From assembly GCA_025093985.1 (NCBI GenBank), contig JACAAK010000005.1:1736001-1800000 (forward strand): a stretch of 64,000 nt of DNA. The letters are read 5' to 3'. Of the stretch, positions 1 to 12,890 are shown piece by piece. A program made the position numbers and the translations under genes. The number at the start of each line of letters is the position of its first letter. Positions within the stretch are counted from its first letter, which is position 1. The DNA is from Calvatia gigantea (Eukaryota > Basidiomycota > Agaricomycetes > Agaricales > Lycoperdaceae). The notes below the pieces were generated by a model. That model made no database searches and was not told where the DNA came from. It worked only from the letters and a program-made list of their open reading frames with translations.

Positions 1-2712
1 TCTAATCACGAAAACATTGACCTTTGAGACAATTCTCGTTAGGATCGGGATGGACGGCTGAAAGGGTTGCGGACCTTATGGAACCAACGGGGGGACAGAA
101 CGTAACTGGCGGGTAACATGATACACAGTGCAAGAAGATTTATGGGGGGTTGGTATGAGAAAAGTGAATCTGCCTTGACTCTAGGAGAAGGCTTGGCACG
201 GTGCTTAGTTTCTGGAAAAAGTACAGACGCACCCTTCGATAGTCGACACCGCTGTCCTGAACATGGCCTCTGCTGCCGCGTCCTCATTGATGTTGGCAAA
301 GGTATTTGATAGAATCTTGGATGACTTTGAGCCAAAAGAGTATCGTTAAAGAAAATGAAAAGTCGCACAGAAACGAGCACTGTGAGCTAAGTGAGCATTG
401 GGCTCTGAGAAGGTGCAAATACCCTACCAGTCAACAAGAGTGTGTTACTCAAACAAGCGTAAGTGACCATGAGCATAGGACCGAACACCGGATGGAATTG
501 GCCTAAAATAGTGGTGTCGGTAAGACTACGGCCGCAGGGAAAGCATAGGTGCCCACCTGCCCGATCAAATCCACTCGCGTCGAGTCCAAAATATAAGTCA
601 AGCATCCACCATGCAATCGTACTAGAAAAATGTGTTTTTATGGGATGTCTGATAAATTGAGCATACATACCCCGCACCGTAGCTGTAAGATAGCGTGAAA
701 CATCAGAATTTTTCAGCGAAGTTGACTAGATATCATACCTAGCACCATTTCGACTTAGTCTGTATAGGACATGTCAGAAGATAAGTTATCACATGGGAAG
801 AAACTGCTTACGTCCACAAGGCGTACAAAAAGCCACAGAAACAGAACGCCGCAATAAACATTAGAATCATGAATTGCATGAACATAGCCCGAAGTGATAG
901 AACCATCAAGTTGTCTTTCAATGTCACAAACGCCAATCTAGGGGAATAAGTAGGTCAATCAGTGCGATGAAATTGTGGCACACCTGGGAAACATCAAGCT
1001 CGCAATTAATGCTAAAAGGTCGATACCTAGTGTCCGCGCCCAGTATTCTATCTCCTATCAGCGCGGTGTCACTGGGAGGCGGAAGCACGCATACGCTTGT
1101 GATAGACCCCGTACAAGCGAAGGATCGCATAGATACTGTATAGAGTAACTGTTTACTGTCAATGAGGAGAGAAGCTGGAGGCGCCGCGGAACGCACCGAA
1201 TGCCAAATCAAACCCATTCTGCCGAAATCCGTCAGCAAGAATACGTCTGCCAACCGATTCGAATACATACCCACGTGCCTTTGGAATACACTACAAGAAT
1301 ACATTAACGATGAACCGTAGGATATCCCAAAAAACAACATCACCTCTAATACCATGTTCTTGCATTGCCGCGATCTTTTCTAACGAAAAACCAAGTGCAT
1401 ATACCATGAAGATAATCTCAGAGTTGTTTAGTGTGGCGGTATCGCTGTACTCGATGGCGATGACAAATAGTATGAATAATAGTAGGAAACTGAGGGAGCA
1501 CCGGTCAGAGATTAACTCACAGAACCAGGAGGGATCTCACTTCAAGTATTCAAGAACGGAGCGAATTGCAGGGACTTTTAGGCTGCCAATGGGTTAGATC
1601 CTGAAATATAACAAACTTTCAGCTTTACCGATAATGGTCAAGTAAGGGTGCTTTGTGAGGATCATAGAAGTGAATCGGATTCCTCTTGTATGTCTACATG
1701 TCATGTTTTTGGATGTGATCACCCGCCAAAGGGTTGACCGTACTCACATCAGAGAGAATGGAATGGCTGCTCTGAGCCTGATAAACGCATTTCCCGCTGT
1801 AAGTCCCGCTCAACGAATACTGCAAAGGAATGAGGTCGAAGAACTACCCACGACCAAATCGCGTTGATAACCTTCTGGCAGGCAGAACTCCTGATAAACA
1901 TCTTTGCCCTTCCCATAATGGCCATTTCAATGGCGTTCCCTACACGGTTTTCAAGGTCATCATCCCTTTCCTGCTTCGCTTGGGCAATTATTGCAGGATC
2001 AGCGCCGTTATATACAGGCCAAGTGGTCGTAAGAGTGAACGCCAGATGATACATATTACCCCCAAGCTGCCTAAATACGCGAGTGGCCAGAATTTCACAG
2101 AGGGTGGCTCGTGTTCGCGAAACATTGGCAGTCGTCATGTTATCGTCCCTTAGAAAGTAGACGCGGTTCAGCAGGAGGCAAAAAACCACGGACATGTTCC
2201 CGCTTTGTTGAATGGCTGAATATCTTTCGACGAGCGGCCGAACAAGGGAATATGTGAGATCAGGGGCAGTGAGCTGGTTTAAGGTTTATTTCAGCGATTT
2301 CTGCAACGTGATCAAGTTGAGACTAACGGCCTCAAGCGAAAGCGGTGAATCTATCTTTTGTATTGAGGTCATGCACTAACGCGACAAGGCTCTCTGACTA
2401 CGCACCGATGCAGTACTGAAAAGCGAATGACGAATCTGTCAGTATCTGTGCCGACCAATCCTTCTGGCCCCATCCCCAACCTTTGAGCGGGGCTTGTACT
2501 GACCATAATATCCTGGTCCTTGCGTCAGCGTGTACATAACGGATAGCAGGCGGACCGTGGAACATACCGAACGGATCATGTGGATAATTGGGAAAACTTG
2601 GGTGCTGTCTATATCTTCCCTGTTTCTTGGTTGAGTGATCTTTGAGGGTATAGGTGGAAAGAGAAGCTGACGGTCTCAACAGGTGTTGAAGCTCTGGATT
2701 CGATTCTGCCAT
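1..2712 (-). CDS. YVC1: YVC1-type TRP cation channel (3' end beyond the window)
   Basis: Fungal vacuolar TRP channel family (TRPY1/Yvc1), which releases calcium from the vacuole. The gene reads leftwards over many short exons. Conserved blocks appear in family order: LTAPDLTYSLVRPLVERY near 2250; TRATLCEILATRVFRQLGG near 2110; CQKVINAIWS near 1870; TYKRNPIHFYDPHKAPLL near 1670; FMVYALGFSLEKIAAMQEHG near 1390; YSKGTW/NGFDLAF split by an intron near 1250; a hydrophobic segment with LMFP/RLAFVTLKDNLMVLSL near 950; AWWMLDLYFGLDASGFDRAG near 590; FHPVFGPMLMVTYACLSNTL near 470; and SLFSYQPPINLLALCIMLPA near 150. Several hydrophobic helices are visible. The last visible intron is 22..74 and exon 1..21 reads VNVFVIR, so the C-terminus lies outside. 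The start at 2712 (MAESNPELQ) is the only upstream ATG that looks right, but the N-terminal exon is poorly conserved, so the start is less certain than the family. Confidence 0.9.
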
Positions 2713-3352
2713 GTTCGGGGGGCGATGGAAGTGGGAGAGGGAAAGAGTTGTATTTTTAGGGAATGGTAACTTGTTGCATCATAACCATGCTGGGCTTACA
2801 TTAAATTCAAAAATTCGAAGTGATCCTAATTGAACCAGTTTGCAGTGGACACACAACAGCAGGCGATCGAACCTGCAAATTACCCCCCTTCCACCTGTTT
2901 CGTGTTAAGACCAAGCTTACATTCCAACAAGTACTTTAAGAAGGGCAAAAGATGAGTCTGTGTATGCAGTAGTATATCCTACTTGCCTTGACTGGGAAAA
3001 GAATGATGCAATCCCAATCACCTGGTTGATCCAGACTCCCTTAAGCTGACGGCTCACTTGGAAGTTGTCGTTCTGGGAAACTCTGCCTTTGCGCATTCAT
3101 TGACGGTTTGTGTAGGCTGGGGAATGGATCCTGTGGCAATAAGCCTTCATGCTGTGTAACAATGCAGAAGAAAATGCAGAATAAACGCCTTGACTGTTAG
3201 CCTGAAGTGAGCCAGAACGCGTGTAGGCTCGGTTCGTTGTTTGCCCAAATTGACTCTCCGACCTCACGCGTTGTCGCGTCTGTCCATAAAGGCACCTGAC
3301 CTAACATCATACCTCGGTGCACCGTCCTCCTCGTCTCTCTTCGCTATTCAGT
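2713..3352. promoter_or_regulatory. divergent intergenic region between YVC1 and MBP1
   Basis: About 640 bp between two start codons that face away from each other, so it must carry both promoters. I see no convincing coding exon or RNA gene. The stretch before the MBP1 start, about 3290-3350, is pyrimidine-rich, as is common in basidiomycete 5' leaders. Confidence 0.5.
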
Positions 3353-6183
3353 ATGCAGTCGGCATCCAGAATGCCAGGAAACACGAGTCCACCCGTCAAA
3401 ATATATAATGCTGTCTATTCTTCTGTACAGGTATGAGCCTCACGACGATATCCAATTTGTGCTCGTTGACACGGTCGCGTCTCTCAGGTATATGAGTGTA
3501 TGGTCCGGGGTATCGCAGTTATGCGCAGACGCAATGATTCTTATGTCAACGCGACACAAATATTGAAAGTCGCGGGGGTTGACAAGGGCCGTCGTACTAA
3601 AATATTGGAAAAAGAAATCTTACCTGGGAAGCATGAGATCGTGCAAGGCGGATACGGCAAGTACCAGGGCACCTGGTTCGTATACGTTGACCTGAGAAGA
3701 ATATCAAACGGTTAATGATTTGGACTTTACTGTAGGATCCCTATAGAACGGGGTCGTGATATTGCGCTTCAGTACGGCGTCGCCCCGCTACTCTCACCAC
3801 TTTTCGATTTCCAGCCATCGACAAATTCCCTTGGTTCCCTTCCTGTCAGCACTTCCGCCGGTGCAACATCGCCACGTCCTCTTTCTGCTTCTTCCTCGTA
3901 TTCTAACCTCGGTAATACTGGTAACTACGTTCCATCAATCCCGTCCACTCTTGCCCCGCCACCCATCATGCCCGGTTCCGCTCTTCGCCTTCTTAATCAA
4001 GGTCGTGCTCAGGGTCTCTTCACCCCATCGACCTCAGACCTGACCGCAAAGGCACAAAGCTTCAACTCACCCTCACCCTATTACAACTCAGGACTTGCGC
4101 AATCTCCGTTTTCCCAAACGCCGCCCCCTTCATCCTTAAAGAGGAATCGGTCCGAGGCAGATGCCGACGCCATCATGGCATCCGCTCATGGTCTGTCCAG
4201 CTGTCCTGTGAATGTGAATAAATAGTCTTATCATGTGTTCTGTTATTTCTGTACAGATGCTCGGTCATCATCGACAATACTCCAAATTAATGGGGAGGAT
4301 AACCCTTCTCCCGCGAAACGGCTCCGTCGCGACGATTCTCCATCACGTCACTCCGCTTCTCAAACTGAATCCTGGCCAGCATCATCACAAACCCAACCTA
4401 CATCGTTACAGTCAACCCAACAAACCTCCAACGGTCTCTCTCGGCCATCCAGCACGCAATCCATTGCCAATGGGAAGGCTGATAATACTGTAGAAAGCGC
4501 CACCTATGCTATGCGTTTTGCGTCAAAGCCGTCTGTCCCACGTGGTTTAGATCCAACTGCTCCTCTAAAAGACGGTCGACGGGCAGCAGTACTGGCTGCG
4601 ATCTGTCAACGCGACGAACCCGGCCCTATCCTTGACCTCCTCCGTGAAATAGCCTCGGACCCTTCAATAAATGTCAACCCAGGTGTATTCGACATTGATA
4701 CTGTTCTGGATGACCAAGGTCATACCGCACTACACCTCGCCGCGAGTCTGGCCAGACAGCGAGTAGTTGACTCCCTGATAGCAAATGGTGCAGATGTTAA
4801 TCGAGGGAATTATCTCGGCGAGACACCTCTCATCCGTGCGTGTCTGGCGACGCATAATGCGGATCAACAATGTTTCAATGCCCTTGTCGCATCTTTAAAT
4901 CAATCCATACGCACTTTGGATACCTCCAAAAAATCGGTTCTCCATCACATTGTAGCACTAGCGGGTGTGAAGGGTCGGGCCGTATCTGCAAGATATTATC
5001 TCGACCAGATTCTGTACTGGATAGCACAACACCAAGGCGGGGATTTCCGTTCATTGGTAGATTTGCAGGATGAACATGGGGATACGGCACTGAATATTGC
5101 CGCAAGGGTTGGAAATCGGAGTCTTGTAAGAACGCTACTGGATGTTAATGCGAACCGAACATTACCCAACAAACTTGGGCTACGGCCTGGTGACTTCGGC
5201 GTGGAGTCAGAGGTGATATGATACCTCTAGATTATGAACACAGTGCTGATCCATCTCCTAGGAGTTGAGCGGAGGACTAAAGGCTGAAGATATCCTCTCC
5301 TCGTTACGAAGCGGTCCTTCAGTACCAGTCCAGAAGAGCCAAGATGTTATTGCAGGTCCAGAAATTTTCACCCGTTCCTAATCTTCATGCTGATAGCTTC
5401 CTAAGACATAACCACAATGATCCAGAACCTAAGCACGGACTTCCAAGCCGAACTCAAAACAAAACAAGATGCCCTGGACGTGACCCAAGCGCATCTCCGT
5501 GCAGCGACCCGCGAACTCTCCGACAAGCGGAAACAAATTCAGACTTGGCAATCCCGCTGTGCAGAATTGGACCAAATAACCCAACGCGTCCGCAATGTCG
5601 AAAAAGCTCTCTCTGACGAGGATCAATTCGATTGGACGGGACGTACGGATCTTAATGGCAGCGATGCAAGAGAGACTGCAGGACCGGGGTTTCAATATAG
5701 GGGTATTGGGTCAACGATGGTCGGGATTGGGGGTGTAGTGGATATTTCGGTGAATGTTGATTCAGAACCACCGATGCCTGGCGGTGCGGCGGCTGGAGGA
5801 GATAGCATGGCGACTCTGATAAGGCTAAAGAGGATGAAAATTTGGCACCAGAGGATGGAGAGCCTGGTCAAGGCAAGGCTGACGAGTTTGCAGGGCGCAA
5901 GTGCGGAGAAGGAATATCAGTGTAAAAAGATCATTGCACTTTGTACGGGGATACCCATTGATAGGGTGGAGGATGTGAGTAAACATTATCCTCTCGCGGC
6001 GCAAATAACCAATTTGTTTCCCCCACAGATGCTCGAGAACCTGGTCATTGCGGTGGAAAGTGAGTCCCAGGTTGTGGATATCGGTCGAGTGTCAGGCTTC
6101 ATGCAAAAGGTACGGTGCTTCCCTTGTATTCTCTTCCTCGTCTTACGCAAGTTTTTTTCCAGGTACGGGATGGTATCATATGA
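3353..6183 (+). CDS. MBP1: MBF transcription factor DNA-binding subunit (APSES/KilA-N plus ankyrin repeats)
   Basis: Homologue of Mbp1/Res1, the DNA-binding subunit of MBF, which drives G1/S genes through MluI-box sites. Splicing gives eight exons: 3353-3430, 3488-3675, 3736-4190, 4257-5212, 5262-5355, 5406-5974, about 6029-6109 and 6163-6183. All join in frame to a protein of about 813 residues, close to the usual family length. The APSES domain lies in exons 1-3 ([57 protein letters not shown]). A Ser/Pro-rich linker with a KRLRRD basic patch follows. Ankyrin repeats occupy about 4690-5200 ([37 protein letters not shown]). A coiled-coil stretch begins near 5410. No frame break is seen. It converges on PRP4 with a 201-bp gap. 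Confidence 0.93.
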
Positions 6184-6384
6184 TCAGAACGGTTTCTTGT
6201 GGTCGCATCCGCTTTCGTAGTGGACTTAATGTTATTTGTCGTATGTTGGATTTATGTATTGATTACTGTTCTCATTTATTTTACCGAGCGTCACTTATGT
6301 AGGAGTTGGCAATCCCATTATCACGGAACTTCGACATTCCAAAAAATAATGCATACAATAAAAAGATGACTACAAACATAAGGC

Positions 6385-8375
6385 CTAAAAATCCCCAGGG
6401 GCGTATAACTGGAAGTTACGATTGTAAGTACCCGAGGCAATCATATTTCCATCGCTCGAGATATCCACAGACATGACCTTCCCGGCATCCGTTGTGAGTG
6501 TGCGCAGCAGCTGCCAATCATCCGCACTCCAAAGTTTCACGAGTCCATCGTAGCTAGAGCTGGCAAAGAACAACCCTGACCGATACCGCCACTCCTCTGG
6601 CGTGTACCCCATTGCCGCAGCATCCGAGTCTGGTGTTTCAGAGTCGGCTCGATCGTGGGATTTGTCCTCGCTTTCAATACCATTCATTTCGGTATCTTCA
6701 TTTTTGGCTGTAGACGTTAGAGGCTTGTAGAAAAGGTCATTTGCATAGAAGAAGCGGATGTCTGATACGTTGGAGAGGTGTGCAGGGATTGTGTAAAGTG
6801 CCTTAAGGGCACGAATATCCCAGAGGCGAATCGTGTCATCGCCCGCACCCGTGGCGACTTGATATCTGAATTTATGATTCGTCGTGAACAGGAGCTATTG
6901 GTGTTGAAAGGGTGGGATACGAACCCGTTTGGAGAGAATGCAATGGAGTAGATGGCTTGAACATGTCCATCGAGTACCATGGTTGTCCGTCCTGTTCGCA
7001 AGTCCCAGACTCGACCAATTGCATCAAGCCCACTAAATTGATATGTTAGATGGGTACGACAGGTTAATTGTATACGAACCCAGAGACAATCAGGGCACCA
7101 TCTTGCTGGAACTCAAGAGCGAAGACTTCCTTGGAGTGTCCTTCTTGAAGCAATAATTCCTTTGAGGTATTGACGTCCCACAGGCGCCAGGTGGTGTCAA
7201 AGCTAGCACTGGCAACGTAGTCACCGGAGGGGTGGAAAGCGACACGGCATACTCGGTCTTGGTGGCCTTGGAGAACAGTGAGAGGCTGATCGCTAAATTT
7301 ATTTTGTTTGTCAGAGGATTTCAACAGGTTCTAACGACTGGCCGACCTATTCATTGACCAGAGATTGACGTTGCCTTCGCCTGCACCACTTGCAAGGTTA
7401 ACAACGTCTGGACTTTGAGAAAGTGTCGATTGCGGATGCCACGCCACACCGCTCACTTTATCACTATGCCCTGAAATGATATGAATAGAGAGCCATGGTG
7501 AATTCAGACCTTAAATCTACCTCTGAGAGCACGTATTTCCGTGCAAGCTGGTACATTCCATAGTTTAACCGTCCCTGACCAGCCGCCAGTAGCGAGAATC
7601 TCGTTATTTGGCGCAAAACGGACTTGCGCAATGGGTCGCTCATCGCCAATTTGGGAGCCCAGATTGGAGAATTTCTGCGTATCGACTCAATTTTGAAAGA
7701 AGGCAAAGATATGAGCGGCGAACACTAACTTTGACTTCGTTGAGTACTTTCTTTCTGATATCAACAATTCGACCAAGCTCCAGTCTACTGTCTAAGCGTT
7801 GCTGAGCGATCCGCTTTTGAGCTCTGTCGAGAAGGGAAACCAAATGCAGTTGTAAGCACCTTATCTGCATGAAACCCGATGAACCCAACCTGGGCAGCGA
7901 GTACTCCGCTATCCGTCTACGAGCTTCTAACAGTTCGAGGGAACCTGGGGTGTAGAATTCTTCTTCCTACATGAAGGATGAGGGCACATGATAGGATAAG
8001 AAGGAAGACACGAACATTTTCACTCTCTTCTGACTCAGACCCAGACTCGATGGGCATAGCATCTTCTCCGCGAGCTGCGTTGATTTGGGATAAAACATAG
8101 ATGAGGCGGTCTCGACGATCAGCAGCCTGAAATGCGAATCAGGGGGCGCAATGTAAGCATGAAATAGGACATACACGTTCACCGAACAGAGTTATGGGTT
8201 CGCCGATTTCCCTCAACCGTGCTCTGACACGGTTATCATCCGTAGGGACAGCCAAAGCGCGTGCCTTCTTTTTCCGCTCGAGCTCGTCAAGGATGACTTT
8301 GTTTTCTATCCTCGCACGTTCTGAGCTAAGGTAGTCGCCATCATCCATAAGGGTGTCGAGGGTTAGGTCTGGCAT
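6385..8375 (-). CDS. PRP4: U4/U6 snRNP protein PRP4 (SFM domain and WD40 propeller)
   Basis: Spliceosomal U4/U6 snRNP component, orthologue of yeast Prp4 and human PRPF4. The N-terminal SFM/PRP4 motif is clear: [25 protein letters not shown], then [17 protein letters not shown] across an intron. WD40 blades follow to the C-terminus: [117 protein letters not shown]. The stop is at 6385-6387. I chose the ATG at 8375 ([16 protein letters not shown]); reading further upstream has no ATG. The gene contains several short introns. An acidic insert near 6640 ([18 protein letters not shown]) separates two late blades and is likely a surface loop. It shares a short divergent promoter with the NDR kinase. 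Confidence 0.93.
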
Positions 8376-8514
8376 GGTTAGAAGACGCAGCGAGGGATTG
8401 AAACTGAAATTGGAATGGGAGGAAGACAAGAGTCACGGGAAATGTGCGTGGGTGAGGCACAAGATTCGCTTTTCAGGTCCTTACAACCATCACCGCCCAA
8501 CTTCCAACTTCACC
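8376..8514. promoter_or_regulatory. 139-bp divergent promoter PRP4 / CBK1
   Basis: Only 139 bp separate the ATG of PRP4 (minus strand) from the best ATG of the NDR kinase (plus strand), so both 5' leaders and core promoters must sit here or overlap into the genes. No TATA box is obvious. Confidence 0.6.
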
Positions 8515-10473
<1,959 letters not shown>

Positions 10474-10985
10474 GGACGGATACCCATCAACGACGATATC
10501 CCATAATGAATTAATGGATCCGGAGTGCTGAAGGATATTCGCAAGTTTTGGATTTCTCTTCGATTTGTCGTTTTTGTTTTGTTCCGTTTATAGCTACTGT
10601 CGCTCGCTAATTGTAAATTGGATATGGAAGGTGAATGCAAGCTGATGCCACGATGCTACCACCACTAGAAGAACTTCTCTATGCAACAGATTTTGGATAG
10701 ATGAAATATTCAAGACAGGGAGCCCGGGCCGGGCCGGACCATACAGAAGCCCACTCACCACTTGTGACTTCAGTTTCAGCTACCTATTGGCGGACTACCA
10801 GCTGTATCATGCGGCCCACAGTTATTCCTTCCTACACCCGATAGCTTGGTAATAAATTCACAGTTCCAGAGTGAGAAGGTATAAGTGATGAACAAAGAAA
10901 CATCACCAGCACTTCCCAATAATTCGCCACTATCCACAACAAACCCAACTCCCGATTCAAGTTGTAAAGGACAAGGTGCTTCACG
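10474..10985. other. intergenic region CBK1 - polyol dehydrogenase
   Basis: About 510 bp between two same-strand genes. It holds the CBK1 3' UTR and the promoter of the dehydrogenase. A GC-rich patch of alternating GGGCC/CCGG occurs near 10723-10738. No coding exon is seen. Confidence 0.5.
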
Positions 10986-12566
10986 ATGGTGGTGGAAAGC
11001 AACATCGAGGTTTACAACCCTCGCAAGATCCTAGATCATCCTGAGTTCAAGGTGCTAAAAGCGGGAGAGAAACCGGAATCTGGAAGCAATGTCGCTGCGT
11101 TTTACAACCCACAGCATGAAATTCACCTCGTCGTGAAGCCGAAACCGAAACCAGGGCCTGGACAGGTGCTGTTGCATGTGCGTGCTACTGGGATCTGTGG
11201 GTGGGTTCTGCGGTCTCTATGAAGTTACCTCAAGATTGATGGATTTTCCGGACTTGCTTGTAGGAGTGATGTTCATTTCTGGAAACATGGACGGATCGGT
11301 GACTCGATGGTCGTTTCCGACGAGGTACAGTACTTCTGTGTTACGCCGACCTGTCAACAACCTCGCTAAGTTCCTATGTAGTGCGGTTCTGGACACGAAA
11401 GCGCTGGTGAAGTGATTGAAGTTGGCGAGGGGGTTACGCAGTGGAAACCTGGTCTGTTGTTCCTGCACAGAAGGCAACTTATCCAGAACTCACACGTTGC
11501 ACAGGTGACAGAGTTGCAATCGAGGCAGGGGTCCCGTGTTCCCAAGCTTCATGCGATCCTTGCAGGACGGGAAGATACAATGGGTGTCCCAATGTCATAT
11601 TTTTCTCTACCCCACCTTACCATGGTACGCATTTCCTAAACCTATAAATTTCGACCTTGTAACCGTTTCTTGTTTACAACAACAGGGACTTTGACGAGAT
11701 ACCACATGCACCCGGCACAATGGCTTCACCGCCTTCCTGATAATGTCTCCTTTGAGGAAGGTGCTCTAGTTGAACCACTGGCGGTCGCTCTAGCAGGAGT
11801 CGAGCGTTCCGGATTGCGCCTCGGAGATCCTCTTCTCATCTGGTACGGTTCATCCACTTAGACATATATTTCAAAAATGAAATGATCTGATGGCAATGTC
11901 TGTCCCGTTCTTAGTGGTGCGGGACCCATTGGTCTGGCGACCCTCCTTTCCTCCCGTGCAGCGGGAGCCGAACCCATCGTCGTTACCGATCTCTTCCAAT
12001 CTCGTCTCGACTTCGCCAAGCAACTGGTCCCCGGAGTCCGTACTGTTTTGATTCGAAAGGGAACCACACCCAAGGAACAGGCCGAGGAGATCAAAAGAGC
12101 CGCTGGATGTGAATTGAAAGTTGGATTGGAATGTACGGGCGTGGAAAGCAGCATCCATGCGGCTGCTCATGTGCGTATCTCGGCCCCCGGGTTTTCACAT
12201 GTTAAAGGTGTCGCTGACTGCGCTTTTTCGATGGTGGAATTAGTCGATACAGTTCGGTGGGAAGCTGTTTATTATCGGTGTTGGAAAGAACGAACTCGTG
12301 GTACGTTTTCAGATGAGTAGTCCAGTGAACCGCCTGACGACAGCAATCAGTTTCCATTTATGCACCTCAGCATCAATGAAATAGATGTCGGCCTTCAGTA
12401 TCGCTATGCCAATCAATATCCCAAAGCAATCCGACTCATCTCGTCTGGTTTGATCAACGTTAAACCACTCGTCACTCATCGCTTTACACTTGAGAATGCC
12501 ATTGATGCTTTCCACATCGCGGCTGACCCAGCACAAGGAGCTATCAAGATTCAGATTTGCGATTGA
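10986..12566 (+). CDS. zinc-dependent polyol dehydrogenase, probably L-arabinitol 4-dehydrogenase
   Basis: Medium-chain dehydrogenase/reductase of the sorbitol/xylitol/L-arabinitol group, which oxidises a polyol with NAD+ in pentose catabolism. Intron-joined blocks: [21 protein letters not shown] with the catalytic zinc Cys, [20 protein letters not shown] with the GHE motif, [11 protein letters not shown] and a structural-zinc region with spaced Cys ([20 protein letters not shown]). Then [46 protein letters not shown] coenzyme loop, [16 protein letters not shown], and the end [20 protein letters not shown]. The start at 10986 ([14 protein letters not shown]) precedes the conserved N-terminus and the stop is at 12564-12566. 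The N-terminal extension fits fungal L-arabinitol dehydrogenases, but the substrate cannot be fixed by eye; xylitol or sorbitol dehydrogenase are alternatives. It converges on the BYE1-like gene with a gap of about 320 bp. Confidence 0.88.
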
Positions 12567-12890
12567 AAGGAGGAATTGTATCTATTGTCTTTTAACTGTT
12601 TTCTCTGTCGTTCTGTTCTATGTAGGTTCTCAAAAGGTGCGGACCGCGAAAGAAATAGAATTGTCTATAGTTAGTCTGTCCGAGCCACGCCGTCGTTGTA
12701 AGGAACCGAAGACGAGCCTTACAGGCTCATAACATAACCTGTGATTATAGCTATAGTACATATCGTAGTTCTTTCTCCCAGGAGCAATCGAAGAATACAT
12801 ACACCACAGAGGCAGAAACGAAAAGGAAAATAATGATAATCACCCACATGAGTCCCCCACGAAACCGAAGATCCCTCGCAGCAACCCGAA

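Noticed and set aside
2840..2900. tRNA-like T-arm on the minus strand (GGTTCGATC within a short stem)
   Set aside because: The loop is one base too long and no matching anticodon arm, D arm or acceptor stem is found around it.
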